From the NCBI GenBank assembly GCA_040367435.1, contig BAABWY010000005.1:186001-250000 (forward strand): a stretch of DNA of 64,000 nucleotides. Reading direction: 5' to 3'. The position numbers and the translations under genes are program-made. Shown piece after piece: positions 43,223-52,815 of the stretch. Origin of the DNA: Hyphomicrobiales bacterium 4NK60-0047b (GTDB lineage: Bacteria; Pseudomonadota; Alphaproteobacteria; Rhizobiales; HXMU1428-3). Position 1 is the stretch's first letter. Each line of letters starts with the position of its first letter. Below the pieces are notes generated by a model. It saw only the letters and a program-made list of their open reading frames with translations, searched no databases and was not told where the DNA came from.

Positions 43223-45220
43223 ATGAGTGGTAGTCTTATTGAAATTGGGCTTGGAGCAACCAGCCTTTCATTGATCATAGCTATTGCCTCAATGGTTCTG
43301 GCTTTTCTTTCGCTTTATCGTGGTGCGCCTTCATTTTTGCATTCGGCTCGTCATGGCATGATTTTAATCGCTATTTTGACAACAATTGGTTGTATAACAA
43401 TCATTTGGTCTTTTGTGATCAAGGATTTTTCCGTTTTATATGTTGCGCAAAATTCGAATAGCCAACTTCCTTTGCTTTATCGTCTCACAGCTCTTTGGGG
43501 CGCACATGAGGGCTCACTAATGCTATGGCTTTGGTACTTGGCAACATTTTCTGCTATTGCCGTTTATGTGCACTGGAAAAGCCATCCACTTTCAATGCCT
43601 TATGTGATTATGACATTAGCAGGCCTACAAATTGGCTTTATGGTCTTTATTCTCTTTCTCTCCAATCCCTTCATTGAAGTGCATCCAGCACTACCTGATG
43701 GGCGAGACCTAAACCCCTTATTACAAGACCCTGGTTTGGCCTTTCATCCACCAACGCTTTATATGGGGTATGTTGCTTTTTCTATTCCTTTTGCGTTTGC
43801 TATCGCGGCTTTGGCACGCGGACAATCGGGACGTGAATGGGTTGTGACAACACGGCGTTGGACTTTATTTGCTTGGGTCACACTCACGAGTGGTATTTTA
43901 CTTGGTGGATATTGGGCTTATTATGAGCTTGGTTGGGGTGGCTACTGGGCTTGGGATCCGGTTGAAAACGCGTCTTTGATGCCCTGGTTAACGGGCACTG
44001 CATTCTTGCATTCAATCATGGCGCAAGATCAACGTAACTTATTTCAAACCTGGAATGTGTTTTTAATCATAACGACGTTTGCCCTGTCGCTACTTGGAAC
44101 ATTCCTTGTGCGGTCTGGTGTTCTAACATCCGTGCATTCATTTGCGGCAGATCCAGGACGTGGAGCTTACATCCTTTTATTCCTAATTGTTGTTTCAGTT
44201 ATTGCTTATGGCTTATTGATCTGGCGTGGACACCGCCTGATTGGGCCACACAAGGTTTCAAACCTTGTTTCACGAGAGTCTGCTCTTTTATATAACAACC
44301 TGTTGTTTGTGGCTGCTGCTATTATCGTTTTAACAGGTACACTTTATCCTCTCGCGATTGAGGTGTTAACTGGAGAACGAGTTTCTGTTGCGGCCCCTTA
44401 CTTTAATAAGGTGATGGCTCCTGTGATGCTTGGCATTGTTTTACTCATGGGAATTGGACCTCTAATCCCCTGGCGGAAATCCAGCTACTCGAGAATGCAA
44501 AAGCAATTTAGCATTCCAATTGGTCTTGCTGTTCTTATTTCAATTGTGTCTTATTTCTTAGGAGCCACTGACATCATTGCAATGATAGCTATTGGCTTGG
44601 TTGGTTTTGTTCTTGCTGCCACTTCACTTGATATCTTTGGTGCTGTGAAAGCTCACAGACAAGTGACTAATAGAAGCTGGTTCTCAAGTCTTTCTGTTTT
44701 GGCTGGCAACAATCAACGCCGTTATGGAGGGTTTATTGTTCACCTTGGAACGTTGGTGCTAATCATAGGGGTGATTGGGTCTGCTTTTTTCAAGGAAGAA
44801 GCAACTGTTAACATGAAACCTGGTGACCAAGTTGTCGCTGGACCTTACACACTGACTTACAAAACAATCGTTCCACAAAAGGGACCAAACTATTCTGAGC
44901 GTATGGCGTTTTTTGATTGGAAAAAAGAAGACGGTACTACCGGAACTCTCACACCTTCCAAGCGGAATTACCCGGTTACGCAAACGGTCACTACTGAAGC
45001 TTCCATTCTCTCAACTCTTGTTGGAGACCTTTATGTGGTGCTTGGGAATGAGCATGGCAAAGGTGAAGTAACTACACGAGTATTCTGGAATCCACTTGTG
45101 AATTGGGTTTGGATTGGCTGGATGATTGTTTTATTTGGTGTTTTGTTTGCGATGACCAAACGGGCCCCTAAAATTGTATCAACACCAAATAAGAAACCAA
45201 CAAAAGAGGTGCTGGTGTAA
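43223..45220 (+). CDS. ccmF: cytochrome c maturation protein CcmF
   Basis: 665 aa polytopic membrane protein, normal for CcmF. The WWD/heme-handling region is visible as GGYWAYYELGWGGYWAWDPVENASLMPWL near residues 232-260. HPPTLYMGYV near 177 and WGAHEGSLMLWLWYL near 93 hold conserved histidines. It transfers heme from holo-CcmE to apocytochrome c with CcmH. GAGG-like sequence precedes the ATG, and the stop is immediately followed by ccmG. First gene of the ccm cluster here. Confidence 0.95.
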   Translation: MSGSLIEIGLGATSLSLIIAIASMVLAFLSLYRGAPSFLHSARHGMILIAILTTIGCITIIWSFVIKDFSVLYVAQNSNSQLPLLYRLTALWGAHEGSLMLWLWYLATFSAIAVYVHWKSHPLSMPYVIMTLAGLQIGFMVFILFLSNPFIEVHPALPDGRDLNPLLQDPGLAFHPPTLYMGYVAFSIPFAFAIAALARGQSGREWVVTTRRWTLFAWVTLTSGILLGGYWAYYELGWGGYWAWDPVENASLMPWLTGTAFLHSIMAQDQRNLFQTWNVFLIITTFALSLLGTFLVRSGVLTSVHSFAADPGRGAYILLFLIVVSVIAYGLLIWRGHRLIGPHKVSNLVSRESALLYNNLLFVAAAIIVLTGTLYPLAIEVLTGERVSVAAPYFNKVMAPVMLGIVLLMGIGPLIPWRKSSYSRMQKQFSIPIGLAVLISIVSYFLGATDIIAMIAIGLVGFVLAATSLDIFGAVKAHRQVTNRSWFSSLSVLAGNNQRRYGGFIVHLGTLVLIIGVIGSAFFKEEATVNMKPGDQVVAGPYTLTYKTIVPQKGPNYSERMAFFDWKKEDGTTGTLTPSKRNYPVTQTVTTEASILSTLVGDLYVVLGNEHGKGEVTTRVFWNPLVNWVWIGWMIVLFGVLFAMTKRAPKIVSTPNKKPTKEVLV

Positions 45221-45790
45221 ATGACAACAAATCCTCAAAAAACTGAAGCTCAAAAAACAGTTCATTGGTGGCAATTTGCCCTTATTGGGGTGATGATCAT
45301 GATGTTCATTTTGTTTGCCGCAGGATTGGGCCGGGATACGAAATTTATTCCGTCTCCTCTTATTGGTAAGGCTGCTTATGACTTTGACTTGAAGCAACTC
45401 GGTTCTGAAAAACAGATCAAACTTTCTGACTATAAAGGCAAGATTGTTGTATTAAATTTTTGGGCATCTTGGTGCGTCACATGTCGTGAAGAACATCATA
45501 TTTTGCTTGAAAGCTCAAAAGCCCTGCAACCAACCGGTAAAGTGCAATTTATTGGTGTGAACAGTAAAGACACTGACAAGGCAGCTTTTGGCTTCATGGA
45601 TAAACGAGGGCATTTTCCTTACCCTTCTGTTATCGACAGACAAGGTCGTTTAGCGCTTGAGTATGGTGTCTATGGCATGCCTGAGACATTTTTTATCAAT
45701 AAAGATGGTGTGATTGCGGCCAAGCATATTGGGGCTTTAACGCATAAAATTCTGGCGGATAAATTAAAACAAACGGAGGCCGTTCAATGA
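45221..45790 (+). CDS. ccmG: thiol:disulfide interchange protein CcmG/DsbE
   Basis: 189 aa. An N-terminal membrane anchor (about residues 16-37) leads into a thioredoxin-like domain. The active site is WASWCVTCREEH near residue 84, a CxxC with Val-Thr between cysteines. The cis-Pro region is YGVYGMPETFFINKDG near 147. It keeps the apocytochrome CXXCH cysteines reduced for heme attachment. Its ATG directly follows the ccmF stop, and its own stop overlaps the ccmH start (ATGA). Confidence 0.95.
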   Translation: MTTNPQKTEAQKTVHWWQFALIGVMIMMFILFAAGLGRDTKFIPSPLIGKAAYDFDLKQLGSEKQIKLSDYKGKIVVLNFWASWCVTCREEHHILLESSKALQPTGKVQFIGVNSKDTDKAAFGFMDKRGHFPYPSVIDRQGRLALEYGVYGMPETFFINKDGVIAAKHIGALTHKILADKLKQTEAVQ

Positions 45791-46326
45791 GACAGCTAAT
45801 TGCAATTGTTTGCACAATTATGAGCTTGATTTCAGCGCCCACCACCTTCTTTGCAATGGAAACGGCCTTTGCGGCTGAAACGGCAAAAAGCCCTGTTTCA
45901 AATACAGGACCGCAAGTCAAAGTTGAAAGTGAACTTGAAAAGAAAATACGATCCGTTGCTAGCATGCTGCGCTGCCCTGTTTGTCAGGGTGAGAGTGTTT
46001 ATGACAGCCATGCTGACGTGGCTGTAGAAATGAAGCGCCTGATTGCTGACAAACTGAAAGCTGGGGAAACTACCGAAGAGATTTTGACCTATTTCAAAGA
46101 CCGTTATGGAAATTTCGTACTAATGGAACCTCCTGCTGAGGGATTACATTGGGTTATTTGGGTGTTCCCTATTTTTATGGCCCTTCTTGGAGGACTGTTT
46201 CTCATACAAAATCTGAAATCAGGTGCGAGAGAATTGAATGAGAGCAAACTTGATGATTTTGACAGTCAAGACTCTTCTGATCAGGACCTATCCGAAGTAA
46301 ACGATATTAAGGAGCTGCGTTTATGA
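45787..46326 (+). CDS. ccmH: cytochrome c maturation protein CcmH (CcmL type)
   Basis: 179 aa. The signal/anchor region is at residues 1-30. The reactive motif is LRCPVCQGESVYDSHADVAVEMKRLI near residue 58, where the two cysteines reduce or hold the apocytochrome. YFKDRYGNFVLMEPP near 100 is conserved. One C-terminal helix (WVIWVFPIFMALLGGLFLI) anchors the protein with its tail in the cytoplasm. The tail after it is acidic, longer than usual. It overlaps both neighbours by ATGA. Confidence 0.94.
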   Translation: MRQLIAIVCTIMSLISAPTTFFAMETAFAAETAKSPVSNTGPQVKVESELEKKIRSVASMLRCPVCQGESVYDSHADVAVEMKRLIADKLKAGETTEEILTYFKDRYGNFVLMEPPAEGLHWVIWVFPIFMALLGGLFLIQNLKSGARELNESKLDDFDSQDSSDQDLSEVNDIKELRL

Positions 46327-47231
46327 GTGCGTTAATTAGCATTTTAGCACTTGGGGGGCTTTCGCTCTTTATTATGTTTGTGCCGTTGTGGCAACGCCGG
46401 TCTGATCGATCGCTTGGAACCGGCATTGAGACCAATGACCTTTCTGTGCAATGGGAAAGCGAAAAAGACCGTCTTGTGAAAGAACAAAATGACTTAGACG
46501 TTGCCTTGGCAGAAGGAAAAATAACTGAAAAAACTCACAAAATTGAACGCGAGCAAGTAATGGAAGATGCAAAGCGGGCGCTCAACAAACTGCGCCAGGC
46601 GCGCAGTATGAGTGAAAAACTTGCTACCAGAGCCCATCATAAAGCACGTGCCTATCCAACATATGGAATGGGCTTTGCCGCTGCAGTTTTGATTGCAACG
46701 GGCGGTTTAATTCTTCACCTCAAGGGGCTGGATGTTGTTCGTAAAGTCAGCCCGCAAGAGGTGGCTCAAAACACCACCATGCCTGATATTAAGAAAATGG
46801 TCGCAACGTTGGAGAAACGTGTCTCTGAAGGTGGCAGCAGCAAGCGAGATCAAATGATGCTGGCGCGCTCGTTTCTAGTTCTTGGGCGCAAAGCTGACGC
46901 TATTGCACTTTACAAAAAAATAGTTGCTGAGAATAAGGGTGAAGTTAATGCGCTTATGGCGCTTGGCGAAATTCACTTTAATTCAAAAGGAAAACAAGAC
47001 CAATCAGAGGCGCTAAGTTTTTTCAATCAGGCACTTGATGTTGAGCCAGATAAGCCTGAAGCGCTTTGGTATAAGTCTTTAGCTTTGATCCGTGACAAGA
47101 AAATTGAAGAATCACGCAGAGTACTGACGCGACTGAAAGTGGTCGCTAAAGATAATAAAAAGGCACAGGATGCTGTGACGCAACTGCTTGCCGAACTGGA
47201 TAAAAATCGGGCTAAGTCCCAAGAAAAATGA
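46323..47231 (+). CDS. ccmI: cytochrome c maturation protein CcmI (TPR)
   Basis: 302 aa. TM1 is at residues 1-20, followed by a cytoplasmic leucine/charged coiled region (VQWESEKDRLVKEQNDLDVALAEGKI). TM2 is near 114-134 (YPTYGMGFAAAVLIATGGLIL). A periplasmic TPR domain follows (residues about 175-295, e.g. GEVNALMALGEIHFNSKGKQDQSEALSFFNQALDVEPDKPEALW). CcmI chaperones apocytochrome c to the CcmFH ligation complex. Last gene of the ccmFGHI unit; a terminator follows. Confidence 0.92.
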   Translation: MSALISILALGGLSLFIMFVPLWQRRSDRSLGTGIETNDLSVQWESEKDRLVKEQNDLDVALAEGKITEKTHKIEREQVMEDAKRALNKLRQARSMSEKLATRAHHKARAYPTYGMGFAAAVLIATGGLILHLKGLDVVRKVSPQEVAQNTTMPDIKKMVATLEKRVSEGGSSKRDQMMLARSFLVLGRKADAIALYKKIVAENKGEVNALMALGEIHFNSKGKQDQSEALSFFNQALDVEPDKPEALWYKSLALIRDKKIEESRRVLTRLKVVAKDNKKAQDAVTQLLAELDKNRAKSQEK

Positions 47232-47258
47232 AGCCACGAGAGCTTAAGAGCTTTGTCT

Positions 47259-47286
47259 AACTGAACCTAATTAGTTCAGTTTTTTA
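47259..47286 (+). terminator. terminator between ccmI and hemA
   Basis: Perfect 8-bp stem AACTGAAC (47259-47266) / GTTCAGTT (47274-47281) with 7-nt loop and a T tail. It separates the ccm unit from hemA, which has AGGAAA before its ATG. Confidence 0.85.
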
Positions 47287-47328
47287 AGCACACAAAGACT
47301 TCTCTGTTGGGATTAGAAAGGAAATATC

Positions 47329-48582
47329 ATGTTTCATTATGATCAGTGTCTTGAGGACCATATCAAGTCGCTCCAGGATGAAGGACGTTACCGTGTCTTT
47401 TTGGACTTAGAGCGGATTGTGGGCCAATATCCAAAGGCTTACAACTTTGGTGATTACACCTCTGTAGATGGCAAGTGCCCTCGTAACACACTGGAACCGT
47501 TAAGTGATATTACCGTTTGGTGCTCAAATGATTATCTTGGAATGGGGCAGCATCCCGATGTTTTGAATTCAATGAAAGATGCGATTGATCGCATGGGCGC
47601 TGGTGCTGGTGGGACACGTAATATTTCAGGAAACCATCATCTGATTGTTGAATTAGAGAAAGAACTTGCTGACCTTCATGATAAGGAAGCGGCGCTTGTA
47701 TTCTCATCCGGGTATGTGGCGAACGAATCAACCCTTAGCACTCTATCTAAATTGTTACCTGGATGTGTGATGATTTCAGATGAACTTAATCATGCGTCTA
47801 TGATCCAGGGGATATTGCATGGTAAAGCTGAAAAACGTGTTTTCCGTCATAATGACCTTGATCATTTAGAAGAAATTTTGAAAGAAATTGATCCTTCTCG
47901 TCCTAAATTACTTGCTTTTGAAAGCGTTTATTCCATGGATGGGGATATTTGCCCTATGAAAGAAATTCTGGATTTGGCGGACAAATATAACGCCTTTACC
48001 TACCTTGATGAAGTTCATGCTGTTGGCATGTATGGACCAAGAGGCGGTGGTATTGCGGACCGTGAAGGACTAATGGAACGTGTTGATATCATCCAAGGGA
48101 CACTGGCCAAAGCTTATGGCGTTATTGGTGGTTATATTTCTGGTAAAAGCTCAACAATCGATGCTATTCGCAGTTATGCAAGTGGATTTATCTTCACAAC
48201 GACACTACCCCCAGCTGTTGCTTCTGGCGCGCTAACTAGTGTTCGTCATTTAAAAGACTCTGATACTGAGCGAAAATTACAACAAGAACGTGCGTCAGAG
48301 TTGCGGTCTCTTTTATCTGAAGCTGAGATTCCCTATATAGATAGTGTAACGCACATTGTCCCTGTATTGGTAGGGGACCCTGTGCTTTGCAAGGAAGTTT
48401 CTGACCGGTTGCTTGGGCAATTTGGTATGTATATTCAACCTATTAATTACCCGACCGTGCCACGTGGTACTGAGCGTTTGCGCATCACCCCTGGACCACT
48501 TCACTCAAGTGAGATGTTGAAAGAGTTAGTTTCAGCTCTCTCTAAAATTTGGTCTGAAATAAAATTGCCCAGAGCGGCTTAG
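47329..48582 (+). CDS. hemA: 5-aminolevulinate synthase
   Basis: 417 aa PLP enzyme that condenses glycine and succinyl-CoA into 5-aminolevulinate, the first step of heme synthesis in Alphaproteobacteria. Visible motifs are [17 protein letters not shown] near residue 64 and [21 protein letters not shown] near 90. [18 protein letters not shown] near 224 contains the cofactor Asp. [14 protein letters not shown] near 261 contains the PLP lysine. Its place inside the cytochrome c maturation and oxidase block matches heme supply to demand. Confidence 0.95.
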   Translation: MFHYDQCLEDHIKSLQDEGRYRVFLDLERIVGQYPKAYNFGDYTSVDGKCPRNTLEPLSDITVWCSNDYLGMGQHPDVLNSMKDAIDRMGAGAGGTRNISGNHHLIVELEKELADLHDKEAALVFSSGYVANESTLSTLSKLLPGCVMISDELNHASMIQGILHGKAEKRVFRHNDLDHLEEILKEIDPSRPKLLAFESVYSMDGDICPMKEILDLADKYNAFTYLDEVHAVGMYGPRGGGIADREGLMERVDIIQGTLAKAYGVIGGYISGKSSTIDAIRSYASGFIFTTTLPPAVASGALTSVRHLKDSDTERKLQQERASELRSLLSEAEIPYIDSVTHIVPVLVGDPVLCKEVSDRLLGQFGMYIQPINYPTVPRGTERLRITPGPLHSSEMLKELVSALSKIWSEIKLPRAA

Positions 48583-48625
48583 TTTGTGTGGCTTAATTTG
48601 CCCTGCTTAAAGAGAGGTTTAATAA

Positions 48626-49069
48626 ATGACTAGAAAGAAAAAACGTGCCGTGGTGATCGCAGGTGCTTTAACACTTCTTTTTGTCAGTGTTGGTCTTGTT
48701 GCTTTTGCATTTAAAGATAATTTGGTCTTTTTTCTCACGCCGACTGATGTCGTGGCTGGAAAAGCAAAAGGAGCAACCAAACTCCGCATTGGCGGCATGG
48801 TTGAAAACGGCTCTTTAAAGCGCCTTGAAGATGGTTTGACCGTTTCTTTTGAAGTTACAGACTTTAGCCATTCTATTCCAGTAACTTATACCGGCCTTTT
48901 ACCTAATTTATTTAAGGAAGGGCAAGGGGTTATTGCTGAAGGGTCTTTTGAAGAAAATGGCAAATTCAAAGCCAAGACCATTCTTGCTAAGCATGATGAA
49001 AAGTATGTTCCGCGTGAATTACAGGACACAATGAAGAAAAAACCGAAAGCGGAGACCACGAGCTACTAA
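48626..49069 (+). CDS. ccmE: periplasmic heme chaperone CcmE
   Basis: 147 aa. One N-terminal anchor (about residues 8-28) precedes an OB-fold domain (FLTPTDVVAGKAKGATKLRIGGMVENGS). The covalent heme site is the histidine of LAKHDEKYVPRE near residue 131, in the H-x3-Y form. It carries heme from CcmC to CcmF. In many Alphaproteobacteria ccmE stands in ccmIEFH; here it is split off behind hemA. The ccmABCD exporter genes are not in the window. Confidence 0.95.
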   Translation: MTRKKKRAVVIAGALTLLFVSVGLVAFAFKDNLVFFLTPTDVVAGKAKGATKLRIGGMVENGSLKRLEDGLTVSFEVTDFSHSIPVTYTGLLPNLFKEGQGVIAEGSFEENGKFKAKTILAKHDEKYVPRELQDTMKKKPKAETTSY

Positions 49070-49108
49070 TTTTCAATGTAAATTCTTATATAAAAGATAT
49101 ATCTTAAA

Positions 49109-49122
49109 TTGACATAGATCAA
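49109..49122 (+). promoter_or_regulatory. FNR box upstream of fnr
   Basis: TTGACATAGATCAA matches the TTGAT-n4-ATCAA consensus with one change. It is centred about 57 bp before the fnr start codon, so FNR probably controls its own gene. Confidence 0.82.
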
Positions 49123-49171
49123 TAATATCGTGCAAAGTAAGTTAAGCTTTTGCGCATATATAGGAATGATT

Positions 49172-49939
49172 ATGCATAATAAAAACGTTGTCCCTTTTAT
49201 TTCTGAAAAATCTGATTGCGGGTCTGATCATCCTGTATGCCAAGCGTGCGAAGTTCGCGCTTGTGGCATGTGTTCTGAGTTGAATTCAGATACACTTCAA
49301 GAATTGCGCAAAATTACCCGCACAAAAGAATATAAGGCGGGTGAGCAGATTTTTTGTGATGAAGAACCGACCGAAAATTATGCAACCATTAAGAATGGTA
49401 TAGTTAAGCTTTCTAAAATTTTACCGGATGGCCGCCAACAAACCATTGGACTTGGCTTTCCACCAGACTTTATCGGACGAGCATTTAAAGACAAGAACTC
49501 ATCTTTTGCTAGCGCACTCACTGATGTGACCGTCTGTACATTTCCTCGTGATTTATTTAATGACTATTTAAAAGCCACACCTAGCCTTGAACACAAGCTC
49601 TTTGAACTCACTTTAAATGAACTTGATTCAGCGCGTGAATGGATGCTGATGCTTGGCCGCATGACAGCACTTGAGAAAGTTGCAGCCCTTTTACTTGATT
49701 TTTCTGAGAGATTACACAAAGCCCGCCTACTACAAAGTTTGGAAAGTGAAAAGAATAATTTTGAGCTCCTTCTCACCCGATCTGAAATTTCGGACTTTCT
49801 TGGTTTAACAATTGAAACAGTAAGTCGTCAATTTTCTATACTGAAACAAAAAAACTTAATTGCTGTTAAAAATCAAAGATTTATAGAGATTTTAGATCGA
49901 CCTTCTCTTGATACACTTGCGGGACATGAGGTTTATTAA
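49172..49939 (+). CDS. fnr: oxygen-responsive CRP/FNR regulator (FnrN/FnrL type)
   Basis: 255 aa from the ATG at 49172, with TAGGAA upstream; a GTG 14 codons earlier is in frame. The N-terminal cysteines C23, C26 and C34 have the C-x2-C-x7-C spacing of FnrN, with additional C16 and C31. A central cysteine in DVTVCTFPRD completes a likely [4Fe-4S] oxygen sensor. The cyclic-nucleotide-like beta roll is followed by helix-turn-helix LTRSEISDFLGLTIETVSRQFSIL with E-x2-SR, the FNR-box-reading residues. It activates microaerobic genes; FNR boxes lie before itself and before ccoN. Confidence 0.92.
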   Translation: MHNKNVVPFISEKSDCGSDHPVCQACEVRACGMCSELNSDTLQELRKITRTKEYKAGEQIFCDEEPTENYATIKNGIVKLSKILPDGRQQTIGLGFPPDFIGRAFKDKNSSFASALTDVTVCTFPRDLFNDYLKATPSLEHKLFELTLNELDSAREWMLMLGRMTALEKVAALLLDFSERLHKARLLQSLESEKNNFELLLTRSEISDFLGLTIETVSRQFSILKQKNLIAVKNQRFIEILDRPSLDTLAGHEVY

Positions 49940-50293
49940 GTCACCCTTTTAAGAGCATCATATGCTTATTTCTTTGTTGTTGTTAGCTACAACTTGTTAG
50001 TAGTTTTTGTTTTTTGAAACCTGTTTCATTGATTGTTTTGCAATTTCAAGTCTCAATTTTCCACCTGCGACAAGATACCTCACCTCACTTAAAACATGAA
50101 ATTGACCTGCATCAATACATCTTTTCATTGGCTTGCCTAAGACAGGGGTGTGGGACAGTTTTAAATATAAGGGTTTTATTTAAACTGTGGTTTGTGTTCA
50201 TATTTTACCCTAGTTCGCATATGCCCAATGATCTTTCTTCATTGTCCTCCAAAAACATTTTGAAACCATACAATAACTCAATGAGGACTTCTG
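49940..50293 (+). promoter_or_regulatory. ccoN promoter region (354 bp)
   Basis: No protein gene supported (an overlapping open frame from 50014 lacks family features). The FNR box at 50102-50115 lies here. A long leader of about 150 nt follows to the ccoN ATG, ending with GAGGACTTCTG as ribosome binding site. Confidence 0.6.
50102..50115 (+). promoter_or_regulatory. FNR box upstream of ccoNOQP
   Basis: TTGACCTGCATCAA, TTGAC-n4-ATCAA, one mismatch to consensus and the same half-site variant as the box before fnr. It implies low-oxygen induction of the cbb3 oxidase operon. Confidence 0.82.
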
Positions 50294-51907
50294 ATGGATC
50301 CTATCAGCACCATTGCCGCAGCTGCTACAGTTCTGCTCGCAATCATTTTAGCTTTATATTCCTCAGCTCAGGCCCATGACACAGTTTTTGCTGTTCACAT
50401 GATGATCTTTGCAATTGCAGGTGGCTTGACGCTCTTTTATCTCGTTCGTAACTGCTCTTTTTCGGCAGTCAGGGCCGAAGGGCCACAAACGTATAATGAT
50501 AACATTGTGCGATACGGGGTTATAGCCACTTTGTTTTGGGGCATTATCGGATTTGCCGTTGGTCTTCTCCTTGCTAGTCAATTAGCTTTTCCTGTTCTAA
50601 ATTTTGACCTGCCCTGGACTAATTTTGGACGCTTGCGCCCCTTACACACATCTGCTGTTATTTTTGCTTTTGGCGGTAATGCATTGATTGCAACTAGTTT
50701 TTATGTTGTTCAACGTACATGTAGAGCTCCTCTGGCATTTGGCGGGTTGGCTTGGTTTGTCTTTTGGGGCTATCAGCTATTTATCGTTTTAGCCGCTACT
50801 GGTTATGTACTTGGTTCGACCCAGGCTAAAGAATATGCTGAGCCAGAATGGCATGTTGATTTGTGGCTTACTATTGTTTGGGTTGCTTATTTACTAGTAT
50901 TTTTCTTTACGCTACTGCGCCGCAAGGAACCGCATATCTATGTCGCAAATTGGTTTTACCTGGCCTTTATTGTTACCGTTGCCATGCTGCACGTGGTAAA
51001 CGGTTTGGCTGTGCCAGTATCTTACTTTTCTTCACATAGTTATTCGGCTTTCTCAGGTGTGCAAAGTGCACTTGTGCAGTGGTGGTATGGCCACAATGCT
51101 GTTGGCTTTTTCCTGACAGCTGGCTTCTTGGGGATGATGTATTACTTTGTCCCAAAACAAGCGAACCGGCCTGTTTACTCTTACCGCCTTTCAATCATTC
51201 ACTTTTGGGCTGTGATTTTTCTTTACATTTGGGCAGGTCCACACCACCTGCATTACACAGCCTTGCCTGACTGGGCGCAAAACCTTGGCATGGTCTTTTC
51301 TATCATGCTTTGGATGCCAAGCTGGGGTGGGATGATTAATGGTCTAATGACCCTTTCAGGCGCATGGGACAAGTTACGTACCGACCCAATTTTGCGGATG
51401 ATGGTTGCCTCTATTGCCTTCTATGGCATGGCGACTTTCGAAGGACCACTTATGTCAATTAAATCTGTAAACAGTCTTAGCCACTATACCGACTGGACTA
51501 TTGGTCACGTTCATTCTGGTGCTCTTGGCTGGAATGCTCTTGTTACCTTTGGTGCGATGTATTTCCTTGTGCCTAAGTTATGGGGCCGGAGAGAACTTTA
51601 TAGCCTTAAGCTTGTTAACTGGCATTTCTGGACAGCCATGATGGGGATTGTGATTTACGCCTCTTCTATGTGGGTTTCTGGAATTATGCAGGGCTTGATG
51701 TGGCGTGAATATAATAGTGAAGGCTTCCTTGTTTACTCCTTTGCAGAAACCGTTGTTCAAATGCACCCCTTCTACGTGCTTAGAGCTCTTGGCGGTTTGA
51801 TGTTCCTCATTGGTGGAGTGATCATGGTCTACAACGTTTGGCGTACTATTCGTGGTGAGGCCAAAGTTGATCAGCCTGTATCTCAAGTCATTACAGTTGG
51901 TGCATAG
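50294..51907 (+). CDS. ccoN: cbb3-type cytochrome c oxidase subunit I
   Basis: 537 aa heme-copper oxidase core subunit with about 12-14 membrane helices. Heme and copper ligands are seen in [15 protein letters not shown] (low-spin heme His), [22 protein letters not shown] (CuB His), [13 protein letters not shown] (CuB His-His) and [13 protein letters not shown] (heme b3 and b His pair). It reduces O2 to water with very high affinity. The first helix is extended by about 60 residues compared with some CcoN. Operon ccoNOQP follows with short gaps. Confidence 0.96.
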   Translation: MDPISTIAAAATVLLAIILALYSSAQAHDTVFAVHMMIFAIAGGLTLFYLVRNCSFSAVRAEGPQTYNDNIVRYGVIATLFWGIIGFAVGLLLASQLAFPVLNFDLPWTNFGRLRPLHTSAVIFAFGGNALIATSFYVVQRTCRAPLAFGGLAWFVFWGYQLFIVLAATGYVLGSTQAKEYAEPEWHVDLWLTIVWVAYLLVFFFTLLRRKEPHIYVANWFYLAFIVTVAMLHVVNGLAVPVSYFSSHSYSAFSGVQSALVQWWYGHNAVGFFLTAGFLGMMYYFVPKQANRPVYSYRLSIIHFWAVIFLYIWAGPHHLHYTALPDWAQNLGMVFSIMLWMPSWGGMINGLMTLSGAWDKLRTDPILRMMVASIAFYGMATFEGPLMSIKSVNSLSHYTDWTIGHVHSGALGWNALVTFGAMYFLVPKLWGRRELYSLKLVNWHFWTAMMGIVIYASSMWVSGIMQGLMWREYNSEGFLVYSFAETVVQMHPFYVLRALGGLMFLIGGVIMVYNVWRTIRGEAKVDQPVSQVITVGA

Positions 51908-51917
51908 GAGAAAAATA

Positions 51918-52637
51918 ATGAATCACAGCACAATTGAAAAAAATGGTTCTATCCTGCTCGTTCTTAGTCTTCTCGTAGTTACGATCGGCGGTATAGTTGA
52001 AATTGCTCCTCTCTTTTATCTTGAGAATACGATTGAGAAAGTTAAGGGTATGCGCCCTTACTCCCCTCTCGAATTAGTGGGGCAGAACATTTACAAACGG
52101 GAAGGGTGTAACCTTTGTCATAGTCAGATGATCCGCCCGTTTAAAGATGAAGTTGAACGGTATGGCCATTACTCCCTTGCCGCAGAGAGCATGTATGATC
52201 ATCCGTTTGTCTGGGGGTCAAAAAGAACGGGACCTGATTTAGCTCGTGTTGGTGGGCGCTATTCAGATGAATGGCACAGAGAGCATCTCATTGCTCCCCG
52301 TAATCTTGTCCCTGAGAGTGTGATGCCTGGATACCCTTTTTTAATGCAACCCTTAAAAGTGCATGACATCAAAGCGCACTTGATTGCTAGCAAAACAGTG
52401 GGGGTTCCTTACACAAAAGAGCAAATTGACAATGCTGCAGTTGACCTTGTTTCACAGGCCAACCCAGATTCAGATGGCGCTGAAGATGTTTCTGATCGTT
52501 ATCCAAAAGCTATTGTCAGGGACTTTGATGGCAAACCAGAGACGTTAACTGAAATGGATGCACTGATTGCATATTTGCAGGTGCTTGGAACCATGGTTGA
52601 TTTCTCTACTTACGATGCAAAAGCCAATTTAAGGTAG
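51918..52637 (+). CDS. ccoO: cbb3 oxidase mono-heme cytochrome c subunit
   Basis: 239 aa from the ATG at 51918, preceded by TAGGAGAAAAATA. One N-terminal membrane helix (about residues 10-32) anchors a periplasmic domain with heme motif CNLCH near residue 71. Methionine ligand candidates lie in SVMPGYPFL. It passes electrons from CcoP to CcoN. The gap to ccoN is only 10 bp. Confidence 0.95.
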   Translation: MNHSTIEKNGSILLVLSLLVVTIGGIVEIAPLFYLENTIEKVKGMRPYSPLELVGQNIYKREGCNLCHSQMIRPFKDEVERYGHYSLAAESMYDHPFVWGSKRTGPDLARVGGRYSDEWHREHLIAPRNLVPESVMPGYPFLMQPLKVHDIKAHLIASKTVGVPYTKEQIDNAAVDLVSQANPDSDGAEDVSDRYPKAIVRDFDGKPETLTEMDALIAYLQVLGTMVDFSTYDAKANLR

Positions 52638-52647
52638 GAGATCTCTC

Positions 52648-52815
52648 ATGGAAACTTACACCGCAATGCGAGCCTTTGCAGATAGTTGGGGCTTACTTTA
52701 CATGGTCCTGATTTTTATCGGCGTTTGTGTTTTTGCATTCCGTCCTGGGTCAAAGAAGATTTACGACGAACAAGCCCGTATACCCCTCAATGAGGAGACA
52801 TTAAACAATGACTAA
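52648..52815 (+). CDS. ccoQ: cbb3 oxidase small subunit CcoQ
   Basis: 55 aa. It begins METYTAMRAFADSWG and has one membrane helix (LLYMVLIFIGVCVFAFRPG) with a short positively then negatively charged cytoplasmic tail ending LNEETLNND. Size, topology and position between ccoO and ccoP identify it. GGAG precedes the ATG by about 8 nt. The last 8 bp overlap the ccoP start. CcoQ stabilises the oxidase complex. Confidence 0.92.
   Translation: METYTAMRAFADSWGLLYMVLIFIGVCVFAFRPGSKKIYDEQARIPLNEETLNND

Noticed and set aside
50014-50379. 121-codon open frame before and into ccoN
   Set aside because: Overlaps the ccoN start in another frame and contains the FNR box; no family features.
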